A stretch of 64,000 bases of DNA from Enterobacteriaceae endosymbiont of Donacia thalassina. Lineage in GTDB: Bacteria; Pseudomonadota; Gammaproteobacteria; Enterobacterales; Enterobacteriaceae. The notes under the pieces are model-generated. The model was not told the DNA's origin. It searched no databases and saw only the letters and a list, made by a program, of their open reading frames with translations. The stretch is taken from the NCBI RefSeq assembly GCF_012568245.1, contig NZ_CP046188.1, positions 188,233 to 252,232 of the forward strand, written 5' to 3'. Positions 10,939 to 18,958 of this stretch are shown one piece after another. Position numbers and translations under genes: made by a program. The stretch's first letter is position 1; each line of letters starts with the position of its first letter.

Positions 10939-12037
10939 TTATAAACCTAATTTTAGACTAGCTTGAATAAATTTATCTAGATTACCATTAAGTACAGATT
11001 GTATGTCATTACTTTCTATACCTGTTCTTATATCTTTAATTCTTGAATTATCTAATATATAAGAACGTATTTGATATCCCCAGCTAATATTAAATTTTTT
11101 TTTTTCTATATTTTTTTGTATCTTTTGTTTTAATTTATTTTGTAATTCATATAATTTAAATTTTATTTGTTTCATTGCTTGACTTTTATTTTTATGTTGT
11201 GACCTATTATTTTGACATTGTGTAACTAATCCAGTAGGAATATGTGTAATACGTACAGCAGATTCAGTACGATTTATATGTTGTCCTCCTGAACCAGATG
11301 CTCTATATACATCAATACGTAAATCATCAGAATTAATAGATATATTCATATTTTCTTTAATTTCTGGATATATAAAAGTTGAAACAAAAGATGTATGTCT
11401 TCGCCCAGAAGAACTAAAAGGACTTTTTCTAACTAAACGATGAATACCATTTTCTGTACGTAACCAACCATAAGCATAATCACCTATAATATGTAATGTT
11501 GATGATTTAATTCCTATAATTTCTCCTGGAGATTTATTTATTATCAAAACTTGAAAATTTTTTTTTTCTGCCCATTTTAAATACATATTCATAATTATTT
11601 TTGCCCAATCTTGAGATTCAATACCTCCTGAACCAGATTGTATATCAATAAAACAGTTTTTTTTATCATTTTTTTGAACAAAAATTTTTTTAAATTCTAA
11701 AATATTTATTTTATTTTGTATATTAAATAATATTTTTATTGATTCTTTTAATATTATTTTATCATTAGTATCAATAGCTAAATTAATTAATTCATAAATA
11801 TCAATAATTTCTTGATTAATATTATCTAAAGATAATAATAAATTTTCTATATTTATTTTTTTTTTATTTAGAATATTTATATAACGAAAATTATTCCAAA
11901 AAATAGGATTTTTAAGTTTATTTTTTATAATTAATAATTTTTTTTTATATTTTGAATAATTAAAGAAACCCCCTAATAAAAATATTTTTTTTTTTTATTT
12001 CTTTTAATTTATTTTTTATTAAGTTAATTTCTAACAT
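10939..12037 (-). CDS. prfB: Peptide chain release factor 2, made by programmed +1 frameshift
   Basis: RF2 releases peptides at UGA and UAA. The gene is read in two frames. Frame 0 runs from ATG at 12037 for 25 codons (MLEINLIKNK to IRGFL) and meets TAA at 11962-11960. The +1 frame continues from 11961 to the stop at 10939. Joined, the product has 365 residues, exactly the E. coli length. The +1 part carries the stop-recognition SPF motif (RKSPFSSSGRRH) and the catalytic GGQ loop (SGSGGQHINR). An AGGA ribosome site precedes the start. A simple open-reading-frame search finds only the last 217 residues, from 11592, which would miss the N-terminal domain. It heads the prfB-lysS operon. Confidence 0.95.
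11960..11974 (-). promoter_or_regulatory. prfB programmed +1 frameshift site with a UAA stop
   Basis: Reading the minus strand, an internal Shine-Dalgarno AGGGGG (11974-11969) is followed by TTT, the slippery CTT (11965-11963) and TAA (11962-11960). The three-base spacing between the G run and CTT equals that of E. coli, whose site reads AGGGGG TAT CTT TGA C. The run of five Gs is exceptional in this genome, arguing that the site is maintained by selection. The stop is UAA rather than the usual UGA. Confidence 0.92.
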
Positions 12038-12071
12038 ATTTTTCCTAATTTTTTTGATTAAAAAAAATTTA

Positions 12072-12117
12072 AATTAAATTTAATATAAAAAACATTTTAT
12101 TTATATTAAATTTAATT
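12072..12117 (-). terminator. 18-bp perfect inverted repeat, probable terminator after tRNA-Ile2
   Basis: Arms 12072-12089 and 12100-12117 pair perfectly around a ten-base loop. On the minus strand the stem is followed by TAAA and a run of seven T (12067-12061). It lies between the 3' end of the tRNA and the start of prfB, so it most likely ends the tRNA transcript. It contains only A and T, so stability rests on length. Confidence 0.5.
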
Positions 12118-12165
12118 GTTAATAAAATTAACATAAATAAAAAAAAATATTTTTTAGTTAAAAAC

Positions 12166-12238
12166 TGGCCCTTGTTGGATTTGAACCAACGACCTAACGA
12201 TTATGAGTCGTTTGCTCTAACCGCTGAGCTAAAGGGCC
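12166..12238 (-). tRNA. ileX: tRNA-Ile2 (CAU anticodon, lysidine type), not tRNA-Met
   Basis: The cloverleaf has 73 bases: acceptor GGCCCTT/AAGGGCC, anticodon stem AACGA/TCGTT around loop CTCATAA (anticodon CAT), T stem GTTGG/CCAAC, discriminator A, and no encoded CCA. The body matches E. coli ileX (GGCCCCTTAGCTCAG start, anticodon stem ending CGA/TCG, GGTCG then TGGTTCAA) and not elongator or initiator tRNA-Met. Tools that read only the anticodon would call it Met. The modifying enzyme gene tilS is in this window. Confidence 0.9.
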
Positions 12239-12300
12239 ATTAATTTCTTAAACAGTATGTTATATTTTAAAATTTTTTTCAATAAAATTTATATTTTTTT

Positions 12301-13755
12301 TTAATTCATTAAATATAATTTTTTTGTTCCTCTTAAAATATATAAGAGTATTAATATTGGATGTTTATCTAGTATTTTCTTTACACTTTTTATACTAGTC
12401 ATACGTTTTCTATTAATTGATAATATTACATCATCTTTTTTTAAGCCTATTATTGCTGCAGGAGAATTAGGAATTACTTTTATAATTTTAACAGCAGTAT
12501 TTTTACCTTTTTTAAAAAATATATTTTTACTTTTTAAATCAATATTACTTAAATATCCTCCTTCTATTCCATAATACATCATATTTTTTTCAAGAGAATT
12601 ATCATTACAATAATCATTTAATTTTATTTTTATACTTTTAAAAACACCTTTTCTTATAATTCCTAATTTAATAATTGTACCTTGCATAAAAATGCTTATT
12701 CTTGCTTTTAATAAAGCATAATTATCAATTTGTTTACCATTTAATGTAATAATAATATCCCCAGGTTGTAATTTATTATTTTTGGATGATATAATATCAC
12801 GTATAAAAATACCTTTACTAATATTAGAGATATTCATGATTTTAGCTAATTGAGGAGTAAGTTCTACTCCATAAATTCCTAGAGAACCTCTTTTAACTTT
12901 ACCAAATTTAATAAATTGATTAACTAAACTTATAACAGTGTTGCTGGGTATAGCAAAACCAATCCCAATATTACCCTCATTAGGAGTTAAAATAGCAGTA
13001 TTTATTCCGATTAAATCTCCATTTAAATTAACTAATGCTCCTCCAGAACTACCACGATTAATTGCTGCATCTGTTTGTATAAAATTTTCAAAATTTTCAA
13101 TATTAAGTCCTGTACGTCCTAGTGCAGAAATAATACCTGATGTAACAGTCTCACCTAACCCGTATGGATTACCTATAGCTAGGGTATAATCACCTACTTT
13201 TAAATTATCAGAATTAGCTATTTTAAGACTTTTTAAATTTGCTGTTTTATCTTTAATTTGAATTAAAGCTATATCCATTTGTGGATCTTGTCCTATAATT
13301 TTAGCTTCATAAGTTTTACCATTATTTAATTCAACTGAAATATAATTAGCATGATCAATAACATGATTATTAGTAATAATCATCCCTTTTTTAGGATTTA
13401 TGATAACACCAGATCCAATTGAATGAAATTTTTGTTCAAGAACATTATTATTATTTCCACAAATAGGAGTATTTTCATATGGTGATCCTATTTTACATAA
13501 TGAAAAATGATCATTTAAATATTCTTGTATTTTAGGAGGTAATCGAAATTGTGATACAAAAGTACTTCCTTGTACATTAATAGTAACAACTGCAGGAGTA
13601 ACTTTTGATAATATTTTTGATAAACTTGGTAAAGATTTATTATTATTTTTTTTTGTTAAATAAAATGGTAATAGTTTAGCATTAACATTATTATGTGTTA
13701 GTACTAACATAGTAATAAAAAAAAATGTATAAAAAAATATTTTGCATTTTTTCAT
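12301..13755 (-). CDS. degP: Periplasmic serine endoprotease/chaperone DegP (HtrA)
   Basis: DegP degrades or refolds misfolded envelope proteins, especially outer-membrane porins, in the periplasm. The 484 residues (474 in E. coli) start with a signal peptide (about 1-26, ending NVNA). The trypsin-like domain has the triad His131 (TNNHVID), Asp161 (DIALIQI) and Ser237 (NRGSSGGALV). Two PDZ domains follow, the second ending in IGLKKDDVILSI. Cys87 and Cys99 in the LA loop match the disulfide pair that marks DegP rather than DegQ. It diverges from rpiA across 224 bases and reads toward tRNA-Ile2. Its retention fits the presence of BamA and Skp. Confidence 0.95.
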   Translation of the reverse strand: MKKCKIFFYTFFFITMLVLTHNNVNAKLLPFYLTKKNNNKSLPSLSKILSKVTPAVVTINVQGSTFVSQFRLPPKIQEYLNDHFSLCKIGSPYENTPICGNNNNVLEQKFHSIGSGVIINPKKGMIITNNHVIDHANYISVELNNGKTYEAKIIGQDPQMDIALIQIKDKTANLKSLKIANSDNLKVGDYTLAIGNPYGLGETVTSGIISALGRTGLNIENFENFIQTDAAINRGSSGGALVNLNGDLIGINTAILTPNEGNIGIGFAIPSNTVISLVNQFIKFGKVKRGSLGIYGVELTPQLAKIMNISNISKGIFIRDIISSKNNKLQPGDIIITLNGKQIDNYALLKARISIFMQGTIIKLGIIRKGVFKSIKIKLNDYCNDNSLEKNMMYYGIEGGYLSNIDLKSKNIFFKKGKNTAVKIIKVIPNSPAAIIGLKKDDVILSINRKRMTSIKSVKKILDKHPILILLYILRGTKKLYLMN

Positions 13756-13881
13756 AAAAAAATCTCATAATAAAATTTATAGAATAAAGTTTATATAAAT
13801 TTATCTAATACATTATTAAATAAATAATTTTATATAATTATTATAAATATTTTTTTTAATTAAATATTTATAAAAAAATTT

Positions 13882-13926
13882 TTTGTAAAAATTTTTAATT
13901 AATTAAAATATAAAAATTTTTACAAA
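13882..13926. repeat. 16-bp perfect inverted repeat in the degP-rpiA divergent region
   Basis: Arms 13882-13897 (TTTGTAAAAATTTTTA) and 13911-13926 (its exact reverse complement) flank a 13-base spacer. It lies 54 bases before the rpiA start and 127 bases before the degP start. It could be an operator, a leader hairpin or a cruciform. Each arm has only one G or C, so chance is a real alternative. Confidence 0.45.
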
Positions 13927-13979
13927 TTATTATACTTAATATAATATAAAATTTATCTTATATAAAGATATAAATATAT

Positions 13980-14645
13980 ATGGTTAATAAATTAAAAGAT
14001 ATTGCAGTTAAAACTGCAATAAAATATATTAAAGATAATAGTATTATTGGAATTGGATCAGGAACAACAATATCTCATTTTATTGATATTTTATTTGCTA
14101 AAAAGAAAAATATTAAAGGTTTAGTATCAGCATCAAAAATATCTACAAATAAATTAAAAAAATATAATTTTAATATTTATAAAGTTAATAAAATAGAAAA
14201 AATTGGTATATATTTTGATAGTGCTGATGAAATTAATTATAAAATGCAAATGATAAAAGGGGGTGGGGCAGCATTAACAAATGAAAAAATTATATCTAGT
14301 ATAGCAGATATATTTATTTGTATTATTGATGAATCTAAATATGTAAAAAATTTAGGATTACATCCAGTACCTATAGAAATTATTCCTTTGGCAAAAAAAT
14401 TTATTATTAAAAAATTATTATATATAGGTGCTATTGCTAAACCACGTATAAATACAATTACAGAACATGGGAATATAATATTAGATGTATATAAATTAAA
14501 TTTATATAATCCTATCAAAATAGAAAAATATATAAATAATATTCCTGGAGTTATAACGGTAGGTTTATTTACACAAAGATGTGCTGATATAGTTATTATA
14601 GGAAAAAGTAATAATACAGTTTCTGTAATACATAAAAAAAGTTAA
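13980..14645 (+). CDS. rpiA: Ribose-5-phosphate isomerase A
   Basis: RpiA interconverts ribose-5-phosphate and ribulose-5-phosphate in the pentose phosphate pathway, supplying ribose for nucleotides and histidine. The 221 residues compare with 219 in E. coli. Family motifs are GIGSGTTISHFID (substrate loop near 27), SADEI near 81, and KGGGAALTNEKII, which holds the catalytic Glu. DESKYVKNLG and HPVPIEIIP are also conserved. It is the first gene of a plus-strand run into dapF, 57 bases downstream. No good Shine-Dalgarno sequence precedes the ATG. Confidence 0.96.
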   Translation: MVNKLKDIAVKTAIKYIKDNSIIGIGSGTTISHFIDILFAKKKNIKGLVSASKISTNKLKKYNFNIYKVNKIEKIGIYFDSADEINYKMQMIKGGGAALTNEKIISSIADIFICIIDESKYVKNLGLHPVPIEIIPLAKKFIIKKLLYIGAIAKPRINTITEHGNIILDVYKLNLYNPIKIEKYINNIPGVITVGLFTQRCADIVIIGKSNNTVSVIHKKS

Positions 14646-14702
14646 ATTTTTTCAAAAAATAAATTTTTTACATTTAATTTTCTAAAATTTGTAATATATT
14701 AT

Positions 14703-15533
14703 ATGAAAATAAAATTTACTAAAATGCATGCATTAGGAAATGATTTTGTTATTATAAATAATATAAAAAAAAAATTTTCTTTAAAAAAAGAAATAATAAA
14801 AAAATTATCAAATAGATATTTAGGAATAGGATTTGATCAACTATTATTACTAGAATTATCATTAAATAAATGTAGTGATTTTCATTATAGAATTTTTAAT
14901 TCTAATGGTAATGAAGTAGAACAATGTGGTAATGGTGCACGTTGTCTTGCTTTATATTTAAAAACAAAAAAATTAACTATTAAAAATGAAATATGTGTAA
15001 GTACAAAGAATCGTTTAATATATATAAAAATATTAAATGATAATATTTTTTCTGTAAATATGGGTGTACCTTTATTTAACCCAAAAGATATTCCATTTAT
15101 AACTAATAATATTAAAAATACTTACAGAATTTTTTTTCAAAAAAAATATATTTATTTTAATGTTGTTTCATTAGGAAATCCACATTGTGTTATTCAAGTA
15201 CAAGACTTATTAAATACTCCAGTATCATTGATAGGTTCTTTTTTTGAAAAAAATAAATTATTCCCTCAAAAAATTAATGTAGGTTTTATGCAATATTTAA
15301 ATAGGAATAATATTAAATTAAGAGTATTTGAACGAGGAGTAGGAGAAACTAATGCCTGTGGATCAGGAGCTTGTGCAGCTGCAGCAATAGGGATAAAAAA
15401 AAATTTTTTATCTAAAAAAGTATATGTGCATCTTACAGGAGGTATCATCATTATATCTTGGAAAGGTAGTAATAATAATTTATTTATGAAAGGTAATGCT
15501 AATTATGTTTATGATGGTGAAATAATATTATAA
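14703..15533 (+). CDS. dapF: Diaminopimelate epimerase
   Basis: DapF converts LL- to meso-diaminopimelate, the immediate precursor of lysine and of peptidoglycan crosslinks. The 276 residues compare with 274 in E. coli. The two catalytic cysteines of this cofactor-free racemase are Cys75 (VEQCGNGARC) and Cys219 (ETNACGSGAC). The substrate motif GNDFVIINN follows the start. In E. coli dapF is followed by yigA, xerC, yigB, uvrD, yigE and corA; here dapF, uvrD and corA remain in that order. With dapE at 35454-36614 it completes part of the succinylase lysine route. Confidence 0.97.
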   Translation: MKIKFTKMHALGNDFVIINNIKKKFSLKKEIIKKLSNRYLGIGFDQLLLLELSLNKCSDFHYRIFNSNGNEVEQCGNGARCLALYLKTKKLTIKNEICVSTKNRLIYIKILNDNIFSVNMGVPLFNPKDIPFITNNIKNTYRIFFQKKYIYFNVVSLGNPHCVIQVQDLLNTPVSLIGSFFEKNKLFPQKINVGFMQYLNRNNIKLRVFERGVGETNACGSGACAAAAIGIKKNFLSKKVYVHLTGGIIIISWKGSNNNLFMKGNANYVYDGEIIL

Positions 15534-15565
15534 TAAATTCTATTTTAAAAATGGCATTTCAGTAA

Positions 15566-17746
15566 ATGAAAAATCTTGATTTATTAAAAAATTTAAATAG
15601 TAAACAAAAAGAAGTTGTATCTGAAATAAGAAAAAATTTATTAATATTAGCTGGTGCCGGTAGTGGGAAAACACTCGTATTAATTCGTAGAATAGCATGG
15701 TTAATTTATAAAGAAAATTGTTCTCCTAAATCTATTTTAGCTGTTACTTTTACAAATAAAGCAGCACTAGAATTAAAAACTAGAATTATATCATTAATTA
15801 AAAATTATCAGAATGATATTTGGATAGGTACATTCCATAGTTTTGCTTATTATATATTAAGAATTCATTATTTAGAAGCAGGATTAACAAAAAATTTTCA
15901 AATTATAGATAATTCTGATCAGAAAATTTTAATTAAAAGAATCTTAAAAAGATTATCTTTACAAAATAAAAATTATTCAATAAATAATATTTTAAAACAT
16001 ATAAACAATTTTAAAAATAATTTTTTTGATAAAAAAGAAAATTATTTTTATGAAAATAATTTATACAATATAGATTTATCTAAAATTTATGATGAATATC
16101 AAAATTATTGTAAAATTACAGAAGTAATTGATTTTAATGAATTAATATTATGTTTATATAAATTATTTTTACATAAACCTAATATATTACAAATATATCA
16201 AAAAAGATTTCAAAATATTTTAATAGATGAATTTCAAGATACAAATGATCTACAATATAGATTTATATCTTTACTATATAATAAATTTTATAATACTAAA
16301 ATTGTACTTGTAGGTGATGATGATCAGTCAATCTATGGATGGAGAGGTGCGCAAGTTAAAAACATGCATCGTTTTTTAAAAGATTTTGATAAAGTGAAAA
16401 CTATTTTACTAGAACAAAATTATCGTTCTACTTCAAATATTTTGGAAGCTGCAAATAAATTAATTTCTCATAATAATATTCGATTAAAAAAAAAATTATG
16501 GACTCATAAAAATAATGGAAGACTTATTTATATATATTCTGCATTAAATGAATTTGATGAAGCAAGGTATATTGCAAAATATATATATCATAATTTTATC
16601 AAAAAAAATATAAAATTAAATAATTGTGCAATTCTTTATAGAAATAATTCTCAATCCCGTATTTTAGAAGAAATTATGTTAAAATTTTGTATTCCTTATA
16701 AGATATATGGTGGAATACGTTTTTTTGAACGTCAAGAAATAAAAGATACTTTATCTTATTTAAGATTAATTTCTAATTATAATGATGATAATTCTTTTGA
16801 AAGAATCATAAATACACCTAAAAGAGGAATTGGAGATAATACATTAAATGTAATAAAATATATTTCTAAAAAATATTTTTTAACATTATGGAAATCTAGT
16901 ATTTTTCTTTTAGAAAATAATCAATATTTAAATACCATGTCATTTAATTCATTAAAAAAATTTATTATTTTAATTAAATTTTTAAAAAATAATATAAAAA
17001 ATAAAAAGTTATCAATAATTATTAAAGAAACTATAATAAATTCTGGTTTATGGGAAATGTATAATAAAAGTAGTTTGGCTGAAAAAAATTTTTCTAAAAT
17101 AAATAATTTAAAAGAATTAATTAATGCCGCAAATTATTTTACAAAAATTTCATTAAAAAATGAAAATATTAAAAATAATCTATTAATAGATTTTCTTTCA
17201 CAAACATCATTATTAACAGATAATAATGATTTAAATAACATAAATCAAGAAACTAATAATTATATACAAATGATGACTATACATGCATCTAAAGGATTAG
17301 AATTTTCTGAAGTATTTATTATAGGTATGGAAGAAGGTATTTTCCCTAATAAAATTTCTTTTACTAATAAAAATATAAATGAAGAAAGACGTTTAGCATA
17401 TGTAGGTATTACTAGAGCAAAAAAAAAATTAACATTAACTTATACAAAAAAACGTTACTTATATGGTAAAGAAATTAATTCAATACCATCAAGATTTATT
17501 AATGAATTACCAGAAAATTGTGTGAAAAAAGTTAATTTTTTAAAAGAAAAAAGTATTTGTTTTAAACAAAATAATTCTTTAAATAAAGAAAAATATTTTA
17601 TAGGACAAATTGTTTATCATGCAATATTTGGTAAAGGAATTATTCTAAACATAGAAATTATTAAAAATAATATAAAATTACAAATTAAATTTAAAAATGC
17701 AATAATAAAATGGATAATGTCTAATTATATAAAATCTTATATATAA
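15566..17746 (+). CDS. uvrD: DNA helicase II (UvrD)
   Basis: UvrD is a superfamily 1A 3'-5' helicase used in mismatch and nucleotide excision repair. The 726 residues compare with 720 in E. coli. Walker A is GAGSGKT (30-36), motif II is DEFQDTND, and QSIYGWRGAQ and EQNYRS are motifs III and IV. MTIHASKGLEF and VGITRAKKKLTLTY are the C-terminal helicase motifs. The C-terminal Tudor-like domain that binds RNA polymerase (HAIFGKGIIL) is also kept. The opening resembles UvrD rather than Rep. Retaining a 2.2-kb repair helicase is notable in a genome reduced this far. Confidence 0.95.
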   Translation: MKNLDLLKNLNSKQKEVVSEIRKNLLILAGAGSGKTLVLIRRIAWLIYKENCSPKSILAVTFTNKAALELKTRIISLIKNYQNDIWIGTFHSFAYYILRIHYLEAGLTKNFQIIDNSDQKILIKRILKRLSLQNKNYSINNILKHINNFKNNFFDKKENYFYENNLYNIDLSKIYDEYQNYCKITEVIDFNELILCLYKLFLHKPNILQIYQKRFQNILIDEFQDTNDLQYRFISLLYNKFYNTKIVLVGDDDQSIYGWRGAQVKNMHRFLKDFDKVKTILLEQNYRSTSNILEAANKLISHNNIRLKKKLWTHKNNGRLIYIYSALNEFDEARYIAKYIYHNFIKKNIKLNNCAILYRNNSQSRILEEIMLKFCIPYKIYGGIRFFERQEIKDTLSYLRLISNYNDDNSFERIINTPKRGIGDNTLNVIKYISKKYFLTLWKSSIFLLENNQYLNTMSFNSLKKFIILIKFLKNNIKNKKLSIIIKETIINSGLWEMYNKSSLAEKNFSKINNLKELINAANYFTKISLKNENIKNNLLIDFLSQTSLLTDNNDLNNINQETNNYIQMMTIHASKGLEFSEVFIIGMEEGIFPNKISFTNKNINEERRLAYVGITRAKKKLTLTYTKKRYLYGKEINSIPSRFINELPENCVKKVNFLKEKSICFKQNNSLNKEKYFIGQIVYHAIFGKGIILNIEIIKNNIKLQIKFKNAIIKWIMSNYIKSYI

Positions 17747-17820
17747 AAAATATATTTATGAAATAAAATTATAATTTTAAAAAAATATATAATTTTTTTT
17801 AAATATTAATTTAAATAATA

Positions 17821-17832
17821 TCCTAATTAGGA
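17821..17832 (+). promoter_or_regulatory. 12-bp palindrome that includes the corA ribosome-binding site
   Basis: TCCTAATTAGGA (17821-17832) is a perfect palindrome whose right half, AGGA, is the Shine-Dalgarno core for the corA ATG at 17839. As RNA it can fold into a 4-bp stem with an AAUU loop that would cover the ribosome site. A regulatory role is inference only. Confidence 0.3.
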
Positions 17833-17838
17833 GTTATT

Positions 17839-18795
17839 ATGTTAACTGCTTATAAAATATATAATAAACATTTAATTTATCTAAAATTAAATAATAATTA
17901 TAATAATCTTTTAGATGCAATTTGGATTGATTTAATAAAACCAGAAGATAATGAAAGAAAAAAAGTTTATAATTTATTGGGACAAAATTTAGCTACTAGA
18001 CCAGAATTAGAAGATATAGAAGCATCAGCAAGGTTTTTTGAGAATAAAGAAGGATTACATATCCATTCCTTCTTTTTTTATAGAAATAAAAATGAATATG
18101 TAGGTACAACTACTGTTGCATTTACAATCAAAAATAATAGATTATATACTTTAAGAGAAAAAGAATTATCTGCTTTTCGTTTATATAGAATACGTATGCA
18201 TAATAATAATACTATGACATATGGTAATCCTTATGAATTATTATTAGATATATTAGATACTAAAATTGAACAATTAGCCGATGAAATAGAAAATATATAT
18301 AGTGATTTAGAATTATTAAGTTGTATTATTATGAAAGGACATAAAAATGATCAATTTGATAATGCTCTTTCTACTTTAGCGGAATTAGAAGATATCGGTT
18401 GGAAAGTAAGATTATGTTTAATGGATACACAAAGAGCAGTAAATTTTCTAATGAGAAAAACTAGATTACCGAAAATTCAAATAGAACAAGCAAGAGAAAT
18501 CTCAAGAGATATTGAGTCACTTTTACCTCATAATGAATCATTATTTCAAAAAGTTAATTTTTTAGTACAAGCTGCAATGGGTTTTATTAATATAGAACAA
18601 AATAGAATTATTAAAATTTTTTCATTAGTATCTGTTATTTTTTTACCTCCTACTTTAGTTGCTTCTAACTATGGTATGAATTTTTCTTTTTTACCAGAAT
18701 TAAAATGGAAATATGGTTATATTTATGCTATTATTATAATGTTAATTTCTGCTTTAGCTCCTTATTTTTATTTTAAAAGAAAAAAATGGTTATAA
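17839..18795 (+). CDS. corA: Magnesium/cobalt transport protein CorA
   Basis: CorA is the pentameric inner-membrane Mg2+ channel. The 318 residues compare with 316 in E. coli, with high similarity throughout (for example [17 protein letters not shown] and [17 protein letters not shown]). A long cytoplasmic domain is followed by two C-terminal transmembrane helices. The YGMN signature at 278-281 lies between them and forms the pore entrance, and the basic tail KRKKWL ends the protein. An AGGAG ribosome site precedes the ATG. It keeps its E. coli position downstream of uvrD. It is likely the main magnesium importer of the cell. Confidence 0.97.
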   Translation: MLTAYKIYNKHLIYLKLNNNYNNLLDAIWIDLIKPEDNERKKVYNLLGQNLATRPELEDIEASARFFENKEGLHIHSFFFYRNKNEYVGTTTVAFTIKNNRLYTLREKELSAFRLYRIRMHNNNTMTYGNPYELLLDILDTKIEQLADEIENIYSDLELLSCIIMKGHKNDQFDNALSTLAELEDIGWKVRLCLMDTQRAVNFLMRKTRLPKIQIEQAREISRDIESLLPHNESLFQKVNFLVQAAMGFINIEQNRIIKIFSLVSVIFLPPTLVASNYGMNFSFLPELKWKYGYIYAIIIMLISALAPYFYFKRKKWL

Positions 18796-18907
18796 TATGT
18801 AAAAAAGATTTTTATTTTAAAATCTATATAATATTTTATTATAAATAATTAATAAATTTATAATAAAATATTAATTAACATATTATATAAAAAGATTAAC
18901 CAACAAA

Positions 18908-18940
18908 AGGTAAATTAATTATTATATAATTAGTTTGCCT
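18908..18940 (+). terminator. 14-bp stem-loop between convergent corA and ansP
   Basis: Arms 18908-18921 and 18927-18940 form a 14-bp stem with a five-base loop. Two G-U pairs are allowed only if the plus strand is transcribed; on the minus strand they become A-C mismatches. This assigns the hairpin to corA. No T tract follows, so it may be a transcript-end or stability element. Confidence 0.45.
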
Positions 18941-18958
18941 ATGTAATAATAAAAGATT

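Noticed and set aside
10939..11592. prfB as a truncated pseudogene of 217 residues
   Set aside because: The upstream sequence supplies the missing N-terminal domain in two frames joined by a canonical frameshift site, giving a 365-residue RF2.
12166..12238. tRNA-Met from the CAT anticodon
   Set aside because: Acceptor, anticodon and T stems match tRNA-Ile2 rather than elongator or initiator Met, and tilS is present.
12301..13755. DegQ or DegS instead of DegP
   Set aside because: Two PDZ domains exclude DegS. The paired cysteines in the LA loop and the mature N-terminus match DegP.
15566..17746. Rep helicase
   Set aside because: The N-terminus, the C-terminal Tudor-like domain and the corA neighbour all match UvrD.
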